A DNA stretch of 64,000 nucleotides from Paracoccaceae bacterium (GTDB lineage Bacteria; Pseudomonadota; Alphaproteobacteria; Rhodobacterales; Rhodobacteraceae): positions 1-64,000 of the forward strand of contig JAHRVG010000022.1 of assembly GCA_019090795.1 (NCBI GenBank). The letters are read 5' to 3'. This document shows, in pieces, positions 1-9,127 of the stretch. The notes below the pieces were generated by a model. The model saw only the letters and a program-made list of their open reading frames with translations, had not been told where the DNA came from and did no database searches. How positions within the stretch are numbered: the first letter of the stretch is position 1; the number at the start of each line of letters is the position of its first letter. The position numbers and the translations under genes are program-made.

Positions 1-44
1 CACCCTAGAGTTCGTCGGCAGCGTCAGATGTGTATAAGAGACAG
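1..44 (+). other. Illumina Nextera adapter contamination (P5 tail CAC + 8-nt index CCTAGAGT + TCGTCGGCAGCGTCAGATGTGTATAAGAGACAG)
   Basis: Exact 33-nt Nextera Read 1 transposase adapter at 12-44; the 8 nt before it occupy the i5 index position and are preceded by CAC. Confidence 0.98.
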
Positions 45-302
45 CATCACGTCATCGTGCAAACGCATCAGGCGCTCCATTTCTGCAACCGCAGCGGCAG
101 GCGCATCGGTTTTCAGAAAGGCATAATGGCCTTTGCGGTTTTTGTTGACTTTATAGGCCATTGTTTTCAGGCCCCAATATTCTGAATCAACAACTTTACC
201 ACCGTTGTCAGCCAGAACTGCGCCGAAATGCTCGATCAAGCTTTCGGCCTGCGCGTTGGAAATATCCTGACGCGCAATAAATGTGTGCTCGTAGAGCGCC
301 AT
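45..302 (-). CDS. rpsF: 30S ribosomal protein S6, 3' truncated by contig end
   Basis: MALYEHTFIARQDISNAQAESLIEHFG...GKVVDSEYWGLKTMAYKVNKNRKGHYAFLKTDAP is S6-like; the terminal LSLIHI of the ORF track is translated adapter. Confidence 0.95.
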
Positions 303-491
303 TTTATCACCATTTTCAAGCGTGCTTCAAAATAAGGGCCAATCTTCCGCGCCCAAATACGAGAGGCAACCGCGATTGATAGATTTGCGGAAGTAGGGCG
401 GGTTATAGAGGCGGGCGCGCGGAATGCAAGGGCTGGACGTGCATAATGCGGCATTATAAACCATGCAGAACGAAGCAGAGTGAGGCACGCA

Positions 492-1430
492 ATGAAACGC
501 ATTTTCATTTTTCCCGGGCAAGGGGCGCAGGCAATCGGCATGGGCAAGGCGTTCGTGGGGGAATACCCTGCGGCAAAGGCCGTTTTTGACGAGGTTGATG
601 AGGCTTTGGGCGAGAAGCTCTCGGCCCTGATTTGGGAGGGTGACATTGCCGAGTTGACCCTGACTCAAAATACCCAGCCCGCGCTGATGGCTACCTCCAT
701 GGCCGCAATGGCGGCATTGAGGGTCGAGGGTATAACCATTGAGGCGGCGGATTTTGTAGCGGGCCACTCGCTTGGCGAATACTCCGCCCTTTGTGCGGCG
801 GGCAGCTTGACGCTGGCGGATACGGCGCGTCTGCTGCGTATTCGGGGCCGCGCCATGCAAGAGGCAGTTCCCGTGGGGCAGGGCGCAATGGCGGCTCTTT
901 TGGGGCTGGATTTTGCCGCTGCAACGGCAGTGGCGCAAGAAGCCGCCGGGGACGGTGTTTGCCAGGCTGCCAATGACAATGATCCCGCGCAGGTGGTGAT
1001 TTCCGGCGACAAGGCCGCGGTTGAGCGCGCTTGCGTGATTGCCAAGGAAAAAGGCGCCAAGCGCGCTATGATGTTGCCGGTTTCGGCACCTTTCCATTGT
1101 GAATTGATGCATCCAGCCTCCAATGTGATGGCCGAGGCGCTGGCGCATATCCACATTCACCCCCCCAAAATCCCCTTGATCGCCAATGTGCGTGCCGAGG
1201 CGGTGACAGACCCAGACCAAATTCGTGACCTGTTGGTCGAGCAGGTTACGGGCTCTGTTCGCTGGCGCGAGAGCGTGCTTTGGGCCGGTGCGCAGGGGGT
1301 AACGGAAGCCTATGAAATTGGCGCAGGCAAGGCACTGTCGGGGATGATCCGCCGGATCAACCGCGAACTGGCCTGCACTGCAGTAAATGATCCGGCAGGG
1401 GCTAAGGCCGCTGCGGAAAAAATCGGGTAA
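492..1430 (+). CDS. fabD: malonyl-CoA:ACP transacylase
   Basis: FIFPGQGAQ and GHSLGEYSAL motifs; probable ATG at 492 (MKRIFIFPGQG). Confidence 0.96.
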   Translation: MKRIFIFPGQGAQAIGMGKAFVGEYPAAKAVFDEVDEALGEKLSALIWEGDIAELTLTQNTQPALMATSMAAMAALRVEGITIEAADFVAGHSLGEYSALCAAGSLTLADTARLLRIRGRAMQEAVPVGQGAMAALLGLDFAAATAVAQEAAGDGVCQAANDNDPAQVVISGDKAAVERACVIAKEKGAKRAMMLPVSAPFHCELMHPASNVMAEALAHIHIHPPKIPLIANVRAEAVTDPDQIRDLLVEQVTGSVRWRESVLWAGAQGVTEAYEIGAGKALSGMIRRINRELACTAVNDPAGAKAAAEKIG

Positions 1431-1439
1431 GGAATAGAC

Positions 1440-2177
1440 ATGTTTGATCTAACAGGAAAATGTGCGCTGGTAACGGGTGCATCGGGTGGCATCGGGGGCG
1501 CTATCGCCAAGGCGCTGCACGCGCAGGGTGCAACTGTGGCGCTGTCTGGCACGCGGGTGGCACCACTAGAGGCTCTGGCGGCAGAATTGGGGGAGCGTGC
1601 TTTTGTAATCCCATGTAATCTGGGCGACACCGACGCCGTCAAGGCGCTGGCTGGACAAGCATCCGAGGCCATGGGCGGTTTGCATATTTTGGTGAACAAC
1701 GCAGGTGTCACCCGTGACAACATCTTTATGCGCATGTCCGATGAAGAGTGGCAGGCTGTGATCGACATCAATCTGACCTCCACCATGCGCCTGATGAAAT
1801 CGGTGATGCGCCCGATGATGAAACAGCGCTTTGGCCGGATCATCAATATTACCTCAATCGTTGGCGTGACTGGCAATGCGGGGCAGGTGAACTATGCGGC
1901 CTCCAAGGCGGGGATGATCGGCATGACCAAATCCTATGCGCAGGAAATCGCAACCCGCGGGATTACCGCCAATTGCGTGGCACCCGGCTTTATCGAGACC
2001 GCAATGACGGCAGAACTGCCGGACAAGGTTAAGGAAAAAATGGTTGGCGGTATTCCCACAGGGCGTATGGGGACAGCAGAGGAAATTGCTTCGGCTGTGG
2101 CCTATCTGGCATCGGACGAGGCCAGTTATGTGACGGGCCAGACCCTGCATGTGAATGGTGGTATGGCGATGATCTAG
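1440..2177 (+). CDS. fabG: 3-oxoacyl-ACP reductase
   Basis: SDR motifs TGASGGIGGAIA, NNAG, YAASKAG; adjacent to fabD. Confidence 0.96.
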   Translation: MFDLTGKCALVTGASGGIGGAIAKALHAQGATVALSGTRVAPLEALAAELGERAFVIPCNLGDTDAVKALAGQASEAMGGLHILVNNAGVTRDNIFMRMSDEEWQAVIDINLTSTMRLMKSVMRPMMKQRFGRIINITSIVGVTGNAGQVNYAASKAGMIGMTKSYAQEIATRGITANCVAPGFIETAMTAELPDKVKEKMVGGIPTGRMGTAEEIASAVAYLASDEASYVTGQTLHVNGGMAMI

Positions 2178-2189
2178 CCCCCACACCGG

Positions 2190-2213
2190 CCCTCCCTCGC
2201 ATGCGGGGGAGGG
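2190..2213. terminator. inverted repeat downstream of fabG (possible terminator)
   Basis: CCCTCCC...GGGAGGG arms; no T-tract. Confidence 0.35.
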
Positions 2214-2359
2214 GGCGATAGGCGCTGCGGCGAGAGCCGTTTTAGCCGTCCAGACTATCGCGAGGGCAAAAGTTGCTGCGCAACAATATTCCGCGCCACT
2301 TTCCCGTTGCGAAATTTTATTGCGAGGGTTAAATCTGCAGCACCCAGACCCCTAACTGT

Positions 2360-4327
2360 ATGCAGGTGGATACCATGACCTCCCAAACCCGTTCTCGCCC
2401 TTGGTTGTTTCGCACTTATGCAGGCCATTCCACCGCCAAAGCCTCTAACGAACTTTACCGTAATAATCTGGCAAACGGGCAAACCGGCCTGTCGGTCGCT
2501 TTCGATTTGCCAACCCAAACGGGATATGATTCAGACCATGTTCTGGCGCGCGGCGAAGTTGGTAAGGTCGGCGTTCCCGTGGCGCATCTGGGCGATATGC
2601 AGGCATTGTTTGCGGATATTCCACTTGAGCAGATGAACACCTCAATGACCATCAACGCCACCGCGCCGTGGTTGTTGGCGCTTTATATCGCGGTGGCAGA
2701 GGAACAGGGAGCCGATATTTCCCAGCTCAAAGGCACGGTGCAAAACGACATCATCAAGGAATACCTGTCGCGCGGTACCTATGTTTGCCCCCCCAAGCCC
2801 AGTTTGCGTCTGATCACCGATGTAGCAGCCTATTGTTACCAAAAGGTTCCAAAGTGGAACCCAATGAACATTTGTTCCTATCACCTGCAAGAAGCGGGGG
2901 CGACGCCTGAGCAAGAGCTGGCGTTTGCGCTGGCCACTGCAACTGCGGTTCTGGATGATGTGCGCGGCAAAGTACCGCCTGAGGATTTCGCCACTGTGGT
3001 TGGGCGGATTTCTTTTTTTGTGAACGCAGGTATTCGATTTGTGACAGAGATGTGCAAAATGCGCGCGTTTGTGGACCTATGGGATGAAATTTGTGAGCAA
3101 AGATATGGTGTGGAAGACCCCAAAATGCGCCGTTTCCGCTATGGCGTGCAGGTCAATTCGCTGGGCCTGACCGAGCAGCAACCGGAAAACAACGTCTACC
3201 GTATTTTGATCGAAATGCTGGCCGTGACTCTGTCCAAGAATGCCCGAGCACGTGCTGTGCAACTACCGGCCTGGAACGAGGCTTTGGGCCTGCCGCGCCC
3301 GTGGGATCAACAGTGGTCGCTGCGAATGCAACAAATCATGGCTTACGAGACTGACCTGTTGGAGTTCGACGATTTGTTTGACGAAAACCCTGCTGTGGAT
3401 CGCAAAGTAGAGGCTCTGAAACAGGGCGCGCGTCAGGAATTGGCGCAGATCGACGGCATGGGCGGCGCGGTGGCGGCGATTGAGTATATGAAGGGGCGGC
3501 TGGTTGACAGCAACTCTGCGCGGTTGGGGCGGATTGAAAGCGGTGAAACCACGGTTATCGGCGTGAACCGGTTTACCGAGGGGGCGGAAAGTCCGCTGAC
3601 ATCGGGTGACGGGACGATCATGGTGGTGGATCCTGCGGCGGAGAAAGACCAGCTGGACCGTCTGGCAGAATGGCGCGAACAACGGGACGATGCTGTGGTA
3701 AACGCTGCGATTGCCGAGTTGCGCGCGGCGGCAAAATCGGGCGAAAACATCATGCCAAGCTCTATTACAGCGGCCAAGGCGGGCGTTACAACCGGTGAAT
3801 GGGGCGGTGTTATGCGTGCGGTTTTCGGCGAATACCGTGCCCCCACCGGCGTTGGCACCGCGGTTTCCAACAATACCCGAGGGCTGGAAGACATCCGAGA
3901 TGCAGTTGATCGGGTATCCGATAGGCTGGGTCGGCGTCTGAAAATTCTGGTCGGCAAACCCGGACTTGACGGTCACTCCAACGGTGCCGAGCAAATAGCG
4001 GTACGGGCGCGGGATTGCGGCATGGACATTACCTATGAAGGCATCCGCCTGACGCCAGAACAGATCGTCGCGAGTGCTGCTGAGGATCGGGCCCATGTGG
4101 TGGGGCTGTCGATCCTGTCTGGCTCCCATGTACCGTTAATTAAGGAAGTGATGCAGCGGATGCATGCGGCGGGCCTGTCGGATACGCCTGTCGTTGTCGG
4201 CGGCATTATCCCTGACGAAGACGCGGTAAAGCTGCTGGAATTCGGGGTGACGAAGGTTTATACGCCCAAGGATTTTGAGCTCAACAAGATCATGATGGAT
4301 ATTGTGGAACTGCTGGATACGCCCTAA
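2360..4327 (+). CDS. meaA: ethylmalonyl-CoA mutase (MeaA/Ecm; B12-dependent mutase)
   Basis: RPWLFRTYAGHSTAKASNELYR...GLSVAFDLPTQTGYDSD and C-terminal B12-binding GKPGLDGHSNGAEQ...SGSH...GGIIP; alternative ATG at 2375. Confidence 0.9.
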   Translation: MQVDTMTSQTRSRPWLFRTYAGHSTAKASNELYRNNLANGQTGLSVAFDLPTQTGYDSDHVLARGEVGKVGVPVAHLGDMQALFADIPLEQMNTSMTINATAPWLLALYIAVAEEQGADISQLKGTVQNDIIKEYLSRGTYVCPPKPSLRLITDVAAYCYQKVPKWNPMNICSYHLQEAGATPEQELAFALATATAVLDDVRGKVPPEDFATVVGRISFFVNAGIRFVTEMCKMRAFVDLWDEICEQRYGVEDPKMRRFRYGVQVNSLGLTEQQPENNVYRILIEMLAVTLSKNARARAVQLPAWNEALGLPRPWDQQWSLRMQQIMAYETDLLEFDDLFDENPAVDRKVEALKQGARQELAQIDGMGGAVAAIEYMKGRLVDSNSARLGRIESGETTVIGVNRFTEGAESPLTSGDGTIMVVDPAAEKDQLDRLAEWREQRDDAVVNAAIAELRAAAKSGENIMPSSITAAKAGVTTGEWGGVMRAVFGEYRAPTGVGTAVSNNTRGLEDIRDAVDRVSDRLGRRLKILVGKPGLDGHSNGAEQIAVRARDCGMDITYEGIRLTPEQIVASAAEDRAHVVGLSILSGSHVPLIKEVMQRMHAAGLSDTPVVVGGIIPDEDAVKLLEFGVTKVYTPKDFELNKIMMDIVELLDTP

Positions 4328-5202
4328 TAATCGCAGGTTACATGGCTGCGGGCCAGCGGGCCGGGGCCTTCTTTAATGTCGGGCCGCATCAAATGGATGT
4401 CGAGGCGGGCGGCTAGTGACAGTACTGCCATGTTTACAGGTGTCGGTAGAAAACTTTCGCAGGCAGCGGCTTCGGCGTAGATTACCTCGTGGTTATCCAG
4501 CAGCAGTTGATAGAAGCTTTGTGGCGCGGGATCGGCAAATACAATTGTTGAATCATCCACAAACCTGTGGGCCTGAACAAAAACCTCGCGCTGGCCAAAC
4601 CGCATCATAGCTTCGGGGCCTTTGAGAACAATCAGCTGATTGGCGCAAACCACCAGATCGCGGCAGTTGTTTATGGCACCCGCGTGAAAGCGTACCAGTG
4701 ATGCCTGCGGTCGTCGCGAACGGGTTTCCCCCACCCAACGCAACCGTTGCATGCCGTGATCCCGAGTTACCAGTCGAATGCGCGGTGTCAGGTTCTCAAT
4801 CGGAATTTCACCATGCTCAGTCATGATATGGGTGCCTTTGGCAAATCCAAGGGAGGGGCTGCGCACGACGGCAGCCTGATCTGGCCTGCGCAGGTTGCTA
4901 GCCTGCGGTGCCGGAGAGGTAATACGCAATGTTTCATAGCTGTTTCCGAGAACCAATTGTTGTTGCGACTGCAATGACGGGACAATATCGCCATTTATCC
5001 GTTCATGAGTTTGGCGGGCGGCGAAAACCTTGTCAGTCTGCCGGTTCTTTAGCACCCAATTGATTTGCCCTACCGAATTTATCGCAATCCGGTGCCGACT
5101 TCCTCTGCAAACATCTGCGTTTATGAGGGAAATGCCGCCCCGGATCGTCGAGAATGGAACCACGCTGTTGGGGAGGTCATATTGGTAAGGAAAAATACTC
5201 AT
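4324..5202 (-). CDS. Hint-domain protein, degenerate (catalytic residues apparently lost)
   Basis: FAKGTHIMTEHGEIPIENLTPRIRLVTRDHGMQRLRWVG aligns by eye to the CFTPGT...GDLVITxDxGLQxIRWxG core of the other Hint proteins in the window. Confidence 0.8.
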   Translation of the reverse strand: MSIFPYQYDLPNSVVPFSTIRGGISLINADVCRGSRHRIAINSVGQINWVLKNRQTDKVFAARQTHERINGDIVPSLQSQQQLVLGNSYETLRITSPAPQASNLRRPDQAAVVRSPSLGFAKGTHIMTEHGEIPIENLTPRIRLVTRDHGMQRLRWVGETRSRRPQASLVRFHAGAINNCRDLVVCANQLIVLKGPEAMMRFGQREVFVQAHRFVDDSTIVFADPAPQSFYQLLLDNHEVIYAEAAACESFLPTPVNMAVLSLAARLDIHLMRPDIKEGPGPLARSHVTCDY

Positions 5203-5467
5203 CTTTAAATCAGAACCCGTGTTGCATTGGTCTCAGGCCATATTTTTTGCCTTTTCCAGACAATTATTGTTGGGAAATAAGGCGAAAATTGGGCTGCAAC
5301 AGTACGTTTTGATGCACCCCCGAGGCTGATCCATTTTTGATCACATCAATAAACGACCAGTTTTGGCGGTAAAGCGACGGATTTAGCGCCGATACGGCCC
5401 TAAATCTCTGTCAACCCTGTGCCCCTTCAATATAATTCGCCGCAGCGGTTGCATTGGAGGCGTCCCT

Positions 5468-6628
5468 TTGTCTAGGATAAACAAAATCGAACAGGAGCCG
5501 ACAACAGGTTCCGTCAACAGGGTACTGGGAGAAGGCATGACCGCCAATTTGGGGAACGACGATTTTGTCGTATTTGATCGCGTACAGAAAAGCTATGATG
5601 GCGAAATTCTGGTTGTTAAAGATTTAAACCTCAGCATTGCTCAGGGTGAATTCCTCACGATGCTTGGGCCGTCAGGGTCCGGCAAGACCACTTGCCTGAT
5701 GATGCTGGCTGGGTTTGAGACAGCGACGCATGGTGATATCCGGCTGGGTGGCAAGCCAATCAACAATATTCCGCCCCATAAACGCGGCATTGGCATGGTG
5801 TTCCAGAATTACGCTTTGTTTCCACATATGACCGTTGGCGAAAACCTGTCGTTTCCGTTGGAAGTACGCGGCATGGGCAAAAGCGAACGCGAAGCCAAGG
5901 TTAAGCGCGCATTGGATATGGTTCAAATGGGCGATTTTTCAGGGCGGCGTCCAGCACAATTGTCCGGTGGCCAACAACAGCGCATCGCGTTGGCGCGCGC
6001 ACTTGTGTTTGACGCGGAACTGGTGCTGATGGATGAACCGCTTGGGGCGCTGGATAAACAGCTGCGCGAGCATATGCAGTTTGAAATCAAGCATATCCAC
6101 GAAAATCTGGGCATTACGGTTGTTTACGTGACCCATGACCAATCCGAGGCGCTGACCATGTCAGACCGGATCGCGGTGTTTAATGACGGGGTCATTCAAC
6201 AACTTGCTCCGCCCGCAGATCTTTATGAACGCCCTGACAATGCCTTTGTGGCACAGTTCATCGGTGAAAATAACACCTTGTTGGGCACGGTAACGGGCCT
6301 GAATGACGGCATTGCCAACGTGGCGTTTGACAATGGGCAAACCACGCAAGCGCAGGCCGTTAGCTGTGGAGAGGTGGGCAACCGCACCACCCTGTCGATC
6401 CGCCCAGAACGGGTGATTCTGAGTGACGTGGGCAGTGGCATTGGCGTTGATGCCGAGGTGCTGGAGCTGATCTATCTTGGCGATCACATTCGCTGTCGTA
6501 TGGACGTGCATGGCAACAAGGACTTCGTGGTCAAAGTGCCAAATGCAGCGGGCCACTCAATACTGCGAGAAGGTGCGAAGACCAACATATCTTGGGAAAC
6601 CCAAGACTGCCGCGCGCTCGACGGTTAA
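5468..6628 (+). CDS. ABC transporter ATP-binding protein (spermidine/putrescine type)
   Basis: Walker A GPSGSGKTT, signature LSGGQQQR, Walker B LVLMDEPLGALD, C-terminal TOBE-like region; ATG at 5537 is also possible. Confidence 0.93.
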   Translation: MSRINKIEQEPTTGSVNRVLGEGMTANLGNDDFVVFDRVQKSYDGEILVVKDLNLSIAQGEFLTMLGPSGSGKTTCLMMLAGFETATHGDIRLGGKPINNIPPHKRGIGMVFQNYALFPHMTVGENLSFPLEVRGMGKSEREAKVKRALDMVQMGDFSGRRPAQLSGGQQQRIALARALVFDAELVLMDEPLGALDKQLREHMQFEIKHIHENLGITVVYVTHDQSEALTMSDRIAVFNDGVIQQLAPPADLYERPDNAFVAQFIGENNTLLGTVTGLNDGIANVAFDNGQTTQAQAVSCGEVGNRTTLSIRPERVILSDVGSGIGVDAEVLELIYLGDHIRCRMDVHGNKDFVVKVPNAAGHSILREGAKTNISWETQDCRALDG

Positions 6629-6711
6629 CAAGTTTACGAATTGTGCCGCCGCCTTGCCCGAGGGTGACAGTGCATTATAAAAACACGGGTGAATGAACAA
6701 GGAGAGTTCGT

Positions 6712-7791
6712 ATGAAAATTAATACAATGCTGATGGGTGCTGCCGCTACTGCGCTATTCGCAGGCGCTGCATCCGCAGGGTCTATCGTTGCTGTATCTTG
6801 GGGCGGTGCTTACACCAAATCTCAAGTTGAAGCATATCACAAACCTTGGACCGCAGCGACAGGTCACACTGTCGTTTCCGAAGACTACTCAGGTGGTTTG
6901 GCCGAAGTAAAGTCACAGGTTGAAGCAGGCAATGTGACCTGGGATCTGGTAGATGTGGAAATGTCAGACGCCATTCGCGGTTGTGACGAAGGTCTACTGG
7001 AAGAAATCGACCCGGCAATTTTGCCTGCCGGCGCAGACGGCACACCTGCTGCAAGTGATTTCATTGACGGTACGGTAACCGATTGTGCTGTTGCAACAAT
7101 CGTGTGGTCTACCATTTTTGCTTATGACCATTCCGTATTGAAAAATGGTCCGACAACGATCAATGATTTCTTTGACACTGCTAAATTCCCAGGTAAGCGC
7201 GGCATGCGCAAGTCTCCCAAAGCGAACCTTGAAATGGCATTGGCCGCAGATGGTGTAGCTGCTGGCGATATCTATGACGTTCTGGGAACTCCAGCTGGCA
7301 TCGATCGCGCATTCGCGAAACTAGACACCATCAAAGCCGATGTTGTTTGGTGGGAAGCGGGCGCTCAGCCTCCACAATTGCTGGCAGACGGCGAAGTCGC
7401 TATGACGACTGCTTACAACGGTCGTATTTTCAACGCTGTTGCGGCTGAAAACAAGCCTTTCACCATCGTTTGGGATGCGCAAAACTTTGATCTTGACCTC
7501 TGGGTGATTCCAAAGGGCGCGCCAAATAAAGACTTGGCAATGGAATTCATTGCATTCTCGACTGCAACAGAACAGTTGGCTGCGCAGGCTTCCTATATTT
7601 CTTATGGCCCAGTTCGTAAGTCTTCAGCACCGCTTGTAGGCAGCTTCCACAACAATCCAGATCTGGACATGGGCCCACAAATGCCTACTGCTCCTGAAAA
7701 CTTCAAAACTGCTCTGCAGAACGATTTTGAATTCTGGGCAGACAATCAAGACGAGTTGAACGAGCGTTTCAATACTTGGTTGATCAACTAA
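6712..7791 (+). CDS. periplasmic polyamine-type extracellular solute-binding protein
   Basis: Signal peptide MKINTMLMGAAATALFAGAASAG; PotD/F-like sequence; operon context. Confidence 0.92.
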   Translation: MKINTMLMGAAATALFAGAASAGSIVAVSWGGAYTKSQVEAYHKPWTAATGHTVVSEDYSGGLAEVKSQVEAGNVTWDLVDVEMSDAIRGCDEGLLEEIDPAILPAGADGTPAASDFIDGTVTDCAVATIVWSTIFAYDHSVLKNGPTTINDFFDTAKFPGKRGMRKSPKANLEMALAADGVAAGDIYDVLGTPAGIDRAFAKLDTIKADVVWWEAGAQPPQLLADGEVAMTTAYNGRIFNAVAAENKPFTIVWDAQNFDLDLWVIPKGAPNKDLAMEFIAFSTATEQLAAQASYISYGPVRKSSAPLVGSFHNNPDLDMGPQMPTAPENFKTALQNDFEFWADNQDELNERFNTWLIN

Positions 7792-7801
7792 AACGGTTTT
7801 G

Positions 7802-7828
7802 AAAGAGGGCCGTTCGCGGCCCTCTTTT
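7802..7828 (+). terminator. intrinsic terminator/attenuator or 3' stabilising hairpin between SBP and permease genes
   Basis: AAAGAGGGCCG-TTCG-CGGCCCTCTTT, 11-bp perfect stem with UUCG tetraloop and T-rich 3' arm. Confidence 0.85.
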
Positions 7829-7863
7829 CCATATCTGTACCGAACTTTACGCAAAGTAGCATT

Positions 7864-9123
7864 ATGACAGACGCAACAGACGTTTCAGGCAATTTGCTGG
7901 CCGCCGATGGCACGCCGCTAAAAAAGAAACTTGGACAGGCTCTGTTCCGCTCTCGCATGCGCGCTTTTGGTTTAACTGTTCCGCTGTTGGCGTTGGTCCT
8001 GATGGCCTTTGTCTTGCCGGTTGTTTCATTTTTGACCCAAGCGGTGCATAACGACAAATTTGAAAAACACATGCCTAATGTCACGCCATTTCTGAGCAGT
8101 TGGGACACGGCTACCGAACCGACCGAAGAAATGTATGCCGCGTTGGTTGCGGATCTTATTGTTAATAGAAAAGACAAAACCATTGGCAAAGTGGCGACAC
8201 GGGTAAACCGCGAATTATCCGGTACCCGCTCACTATTCACTTCTTCTGCGCGCAAAGCCAAAAAACTCGAAGCGCCCTTTAAGGAAGCGCTGATCGGGGT
8301 CAAGAAAAAATGGGCCGAGCGCGAGGTCTGGAAGGCGATGAAAATATCCGCCAAATCATGGACACCAGCCTATGTGGCTTCTGCTGTTGATCTGAAATAC
8401 ACCGCCGAGGGCGAAATCGTTGCCAAGGCCGAAGAACGTCGTGTGCATGTCAAACTATTTGTGCGCACCATGAAAATATCCATCATTGTAACGCTCGCCG
8501 GTATCCTGCTGGGTTATCCGGTGGCTTTCTTGTTGTCGACACTGCCGGCTCGCTCGTCGAACATGCTGCTCATTCTGGTATTGCTGCCGTTCTGGACATC
8601 CTTGCTGGTGCGAACGACCGCGTGGATAGCCATGCTGCAAGGGCAGGGGGTGCTGAACGATCTGTTTGTGCTGTTTGGCCTGGCCAGTGACGAGGACCGC
8701 TTCTCGCTGATCTACAACCAGACCGGCACCCTGATTGCCATGACCCATATTCTGCTGCCCTTCATGATCCTGCCGCTTTATTCGGTGATGAAAACTATCC
8801 CGCCGTCTTACGTGCGCGCGGCGCGTTCTATGGGCGCAACACAGTGGACAGCGTTCTGGCGGGTGTATTTCCCGCAAACCATTCCGGGTATTGGCGCGGG
8901 GGGCATTCTGGTGTTCATCCTTGCCATCAGTTTCTACATTACACCGGCTTTGGTGGGCGGTGAAGATGGCACGATGATTTCGAACTTTATCGACTTCCAC
9001 ATGCGCAAATCACTGAACTGGTCGTTGGCCGCTGCCATGGGCCTTGTGCTCTTGGTGATTGTGCTGTTCCTTTACTGGATCTACGACCAGATCGTGGGCA
9101 TTGATAATATGAAGCTGGGATAA
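7864..9123 (+). CDS. ABC transporter permease (PotB type) with large N-proximal periplasmic insertion
   Basis: C-terminal BPD_transp_1-like EAA region (YVRAARSMGATQWTAFWRVYFPQTIPGI); operon context. Confidence 0.92.
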   Translation: MTDATDVSGNLLAADGTPLKKKLGQALFRSRMRAFGLTVPLLALVLMAFVLPVVSFLTQAVHNDKFEKHMPNVTPFLSSWDTATEPTEEMYAALVADLIVNRKDKTIGKVATRVNRELSGTRSLFTSSARKAKKLEAPFKEALIGVKKKWAEREVWKAMKISAKSWTPAYVASAVDLKYTAEGEIVAKAEERRVHVKLFVRTMKISIIVTLAGILLGYPVAFLLSTLPARSSNMLLILVLLPFWTSLLVRTTAWIAMLQGQGVLNDLFVLFGLASDEDRFSLIYNQTGTLIAMTHILLPFMILPLYSVMKTIPPSYVRAARSMGATQWTAFWRVYFPQTIPGIGAGGILVFILAISFYITPALVGGEDGTMISNFIDFHMRKSLNWSLAAAMGLVLLVIVLFLYWIYDQIVGIDNMKLG

Positions 9124-9127
9124 AAAC

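Noticed and set aside
3263-4129. 288-aa minus-strand ORF
   Set aside because: Antisense to ethylmalonyl-CoA mutase; spurious.
5337-5349. FNR-like TTGAT-CAC-ATCAA upstream of the ABC transporter genes
   Set aside because: Spacer is 3 nt rather than the required 4, and there is no obvious anaerobic role.
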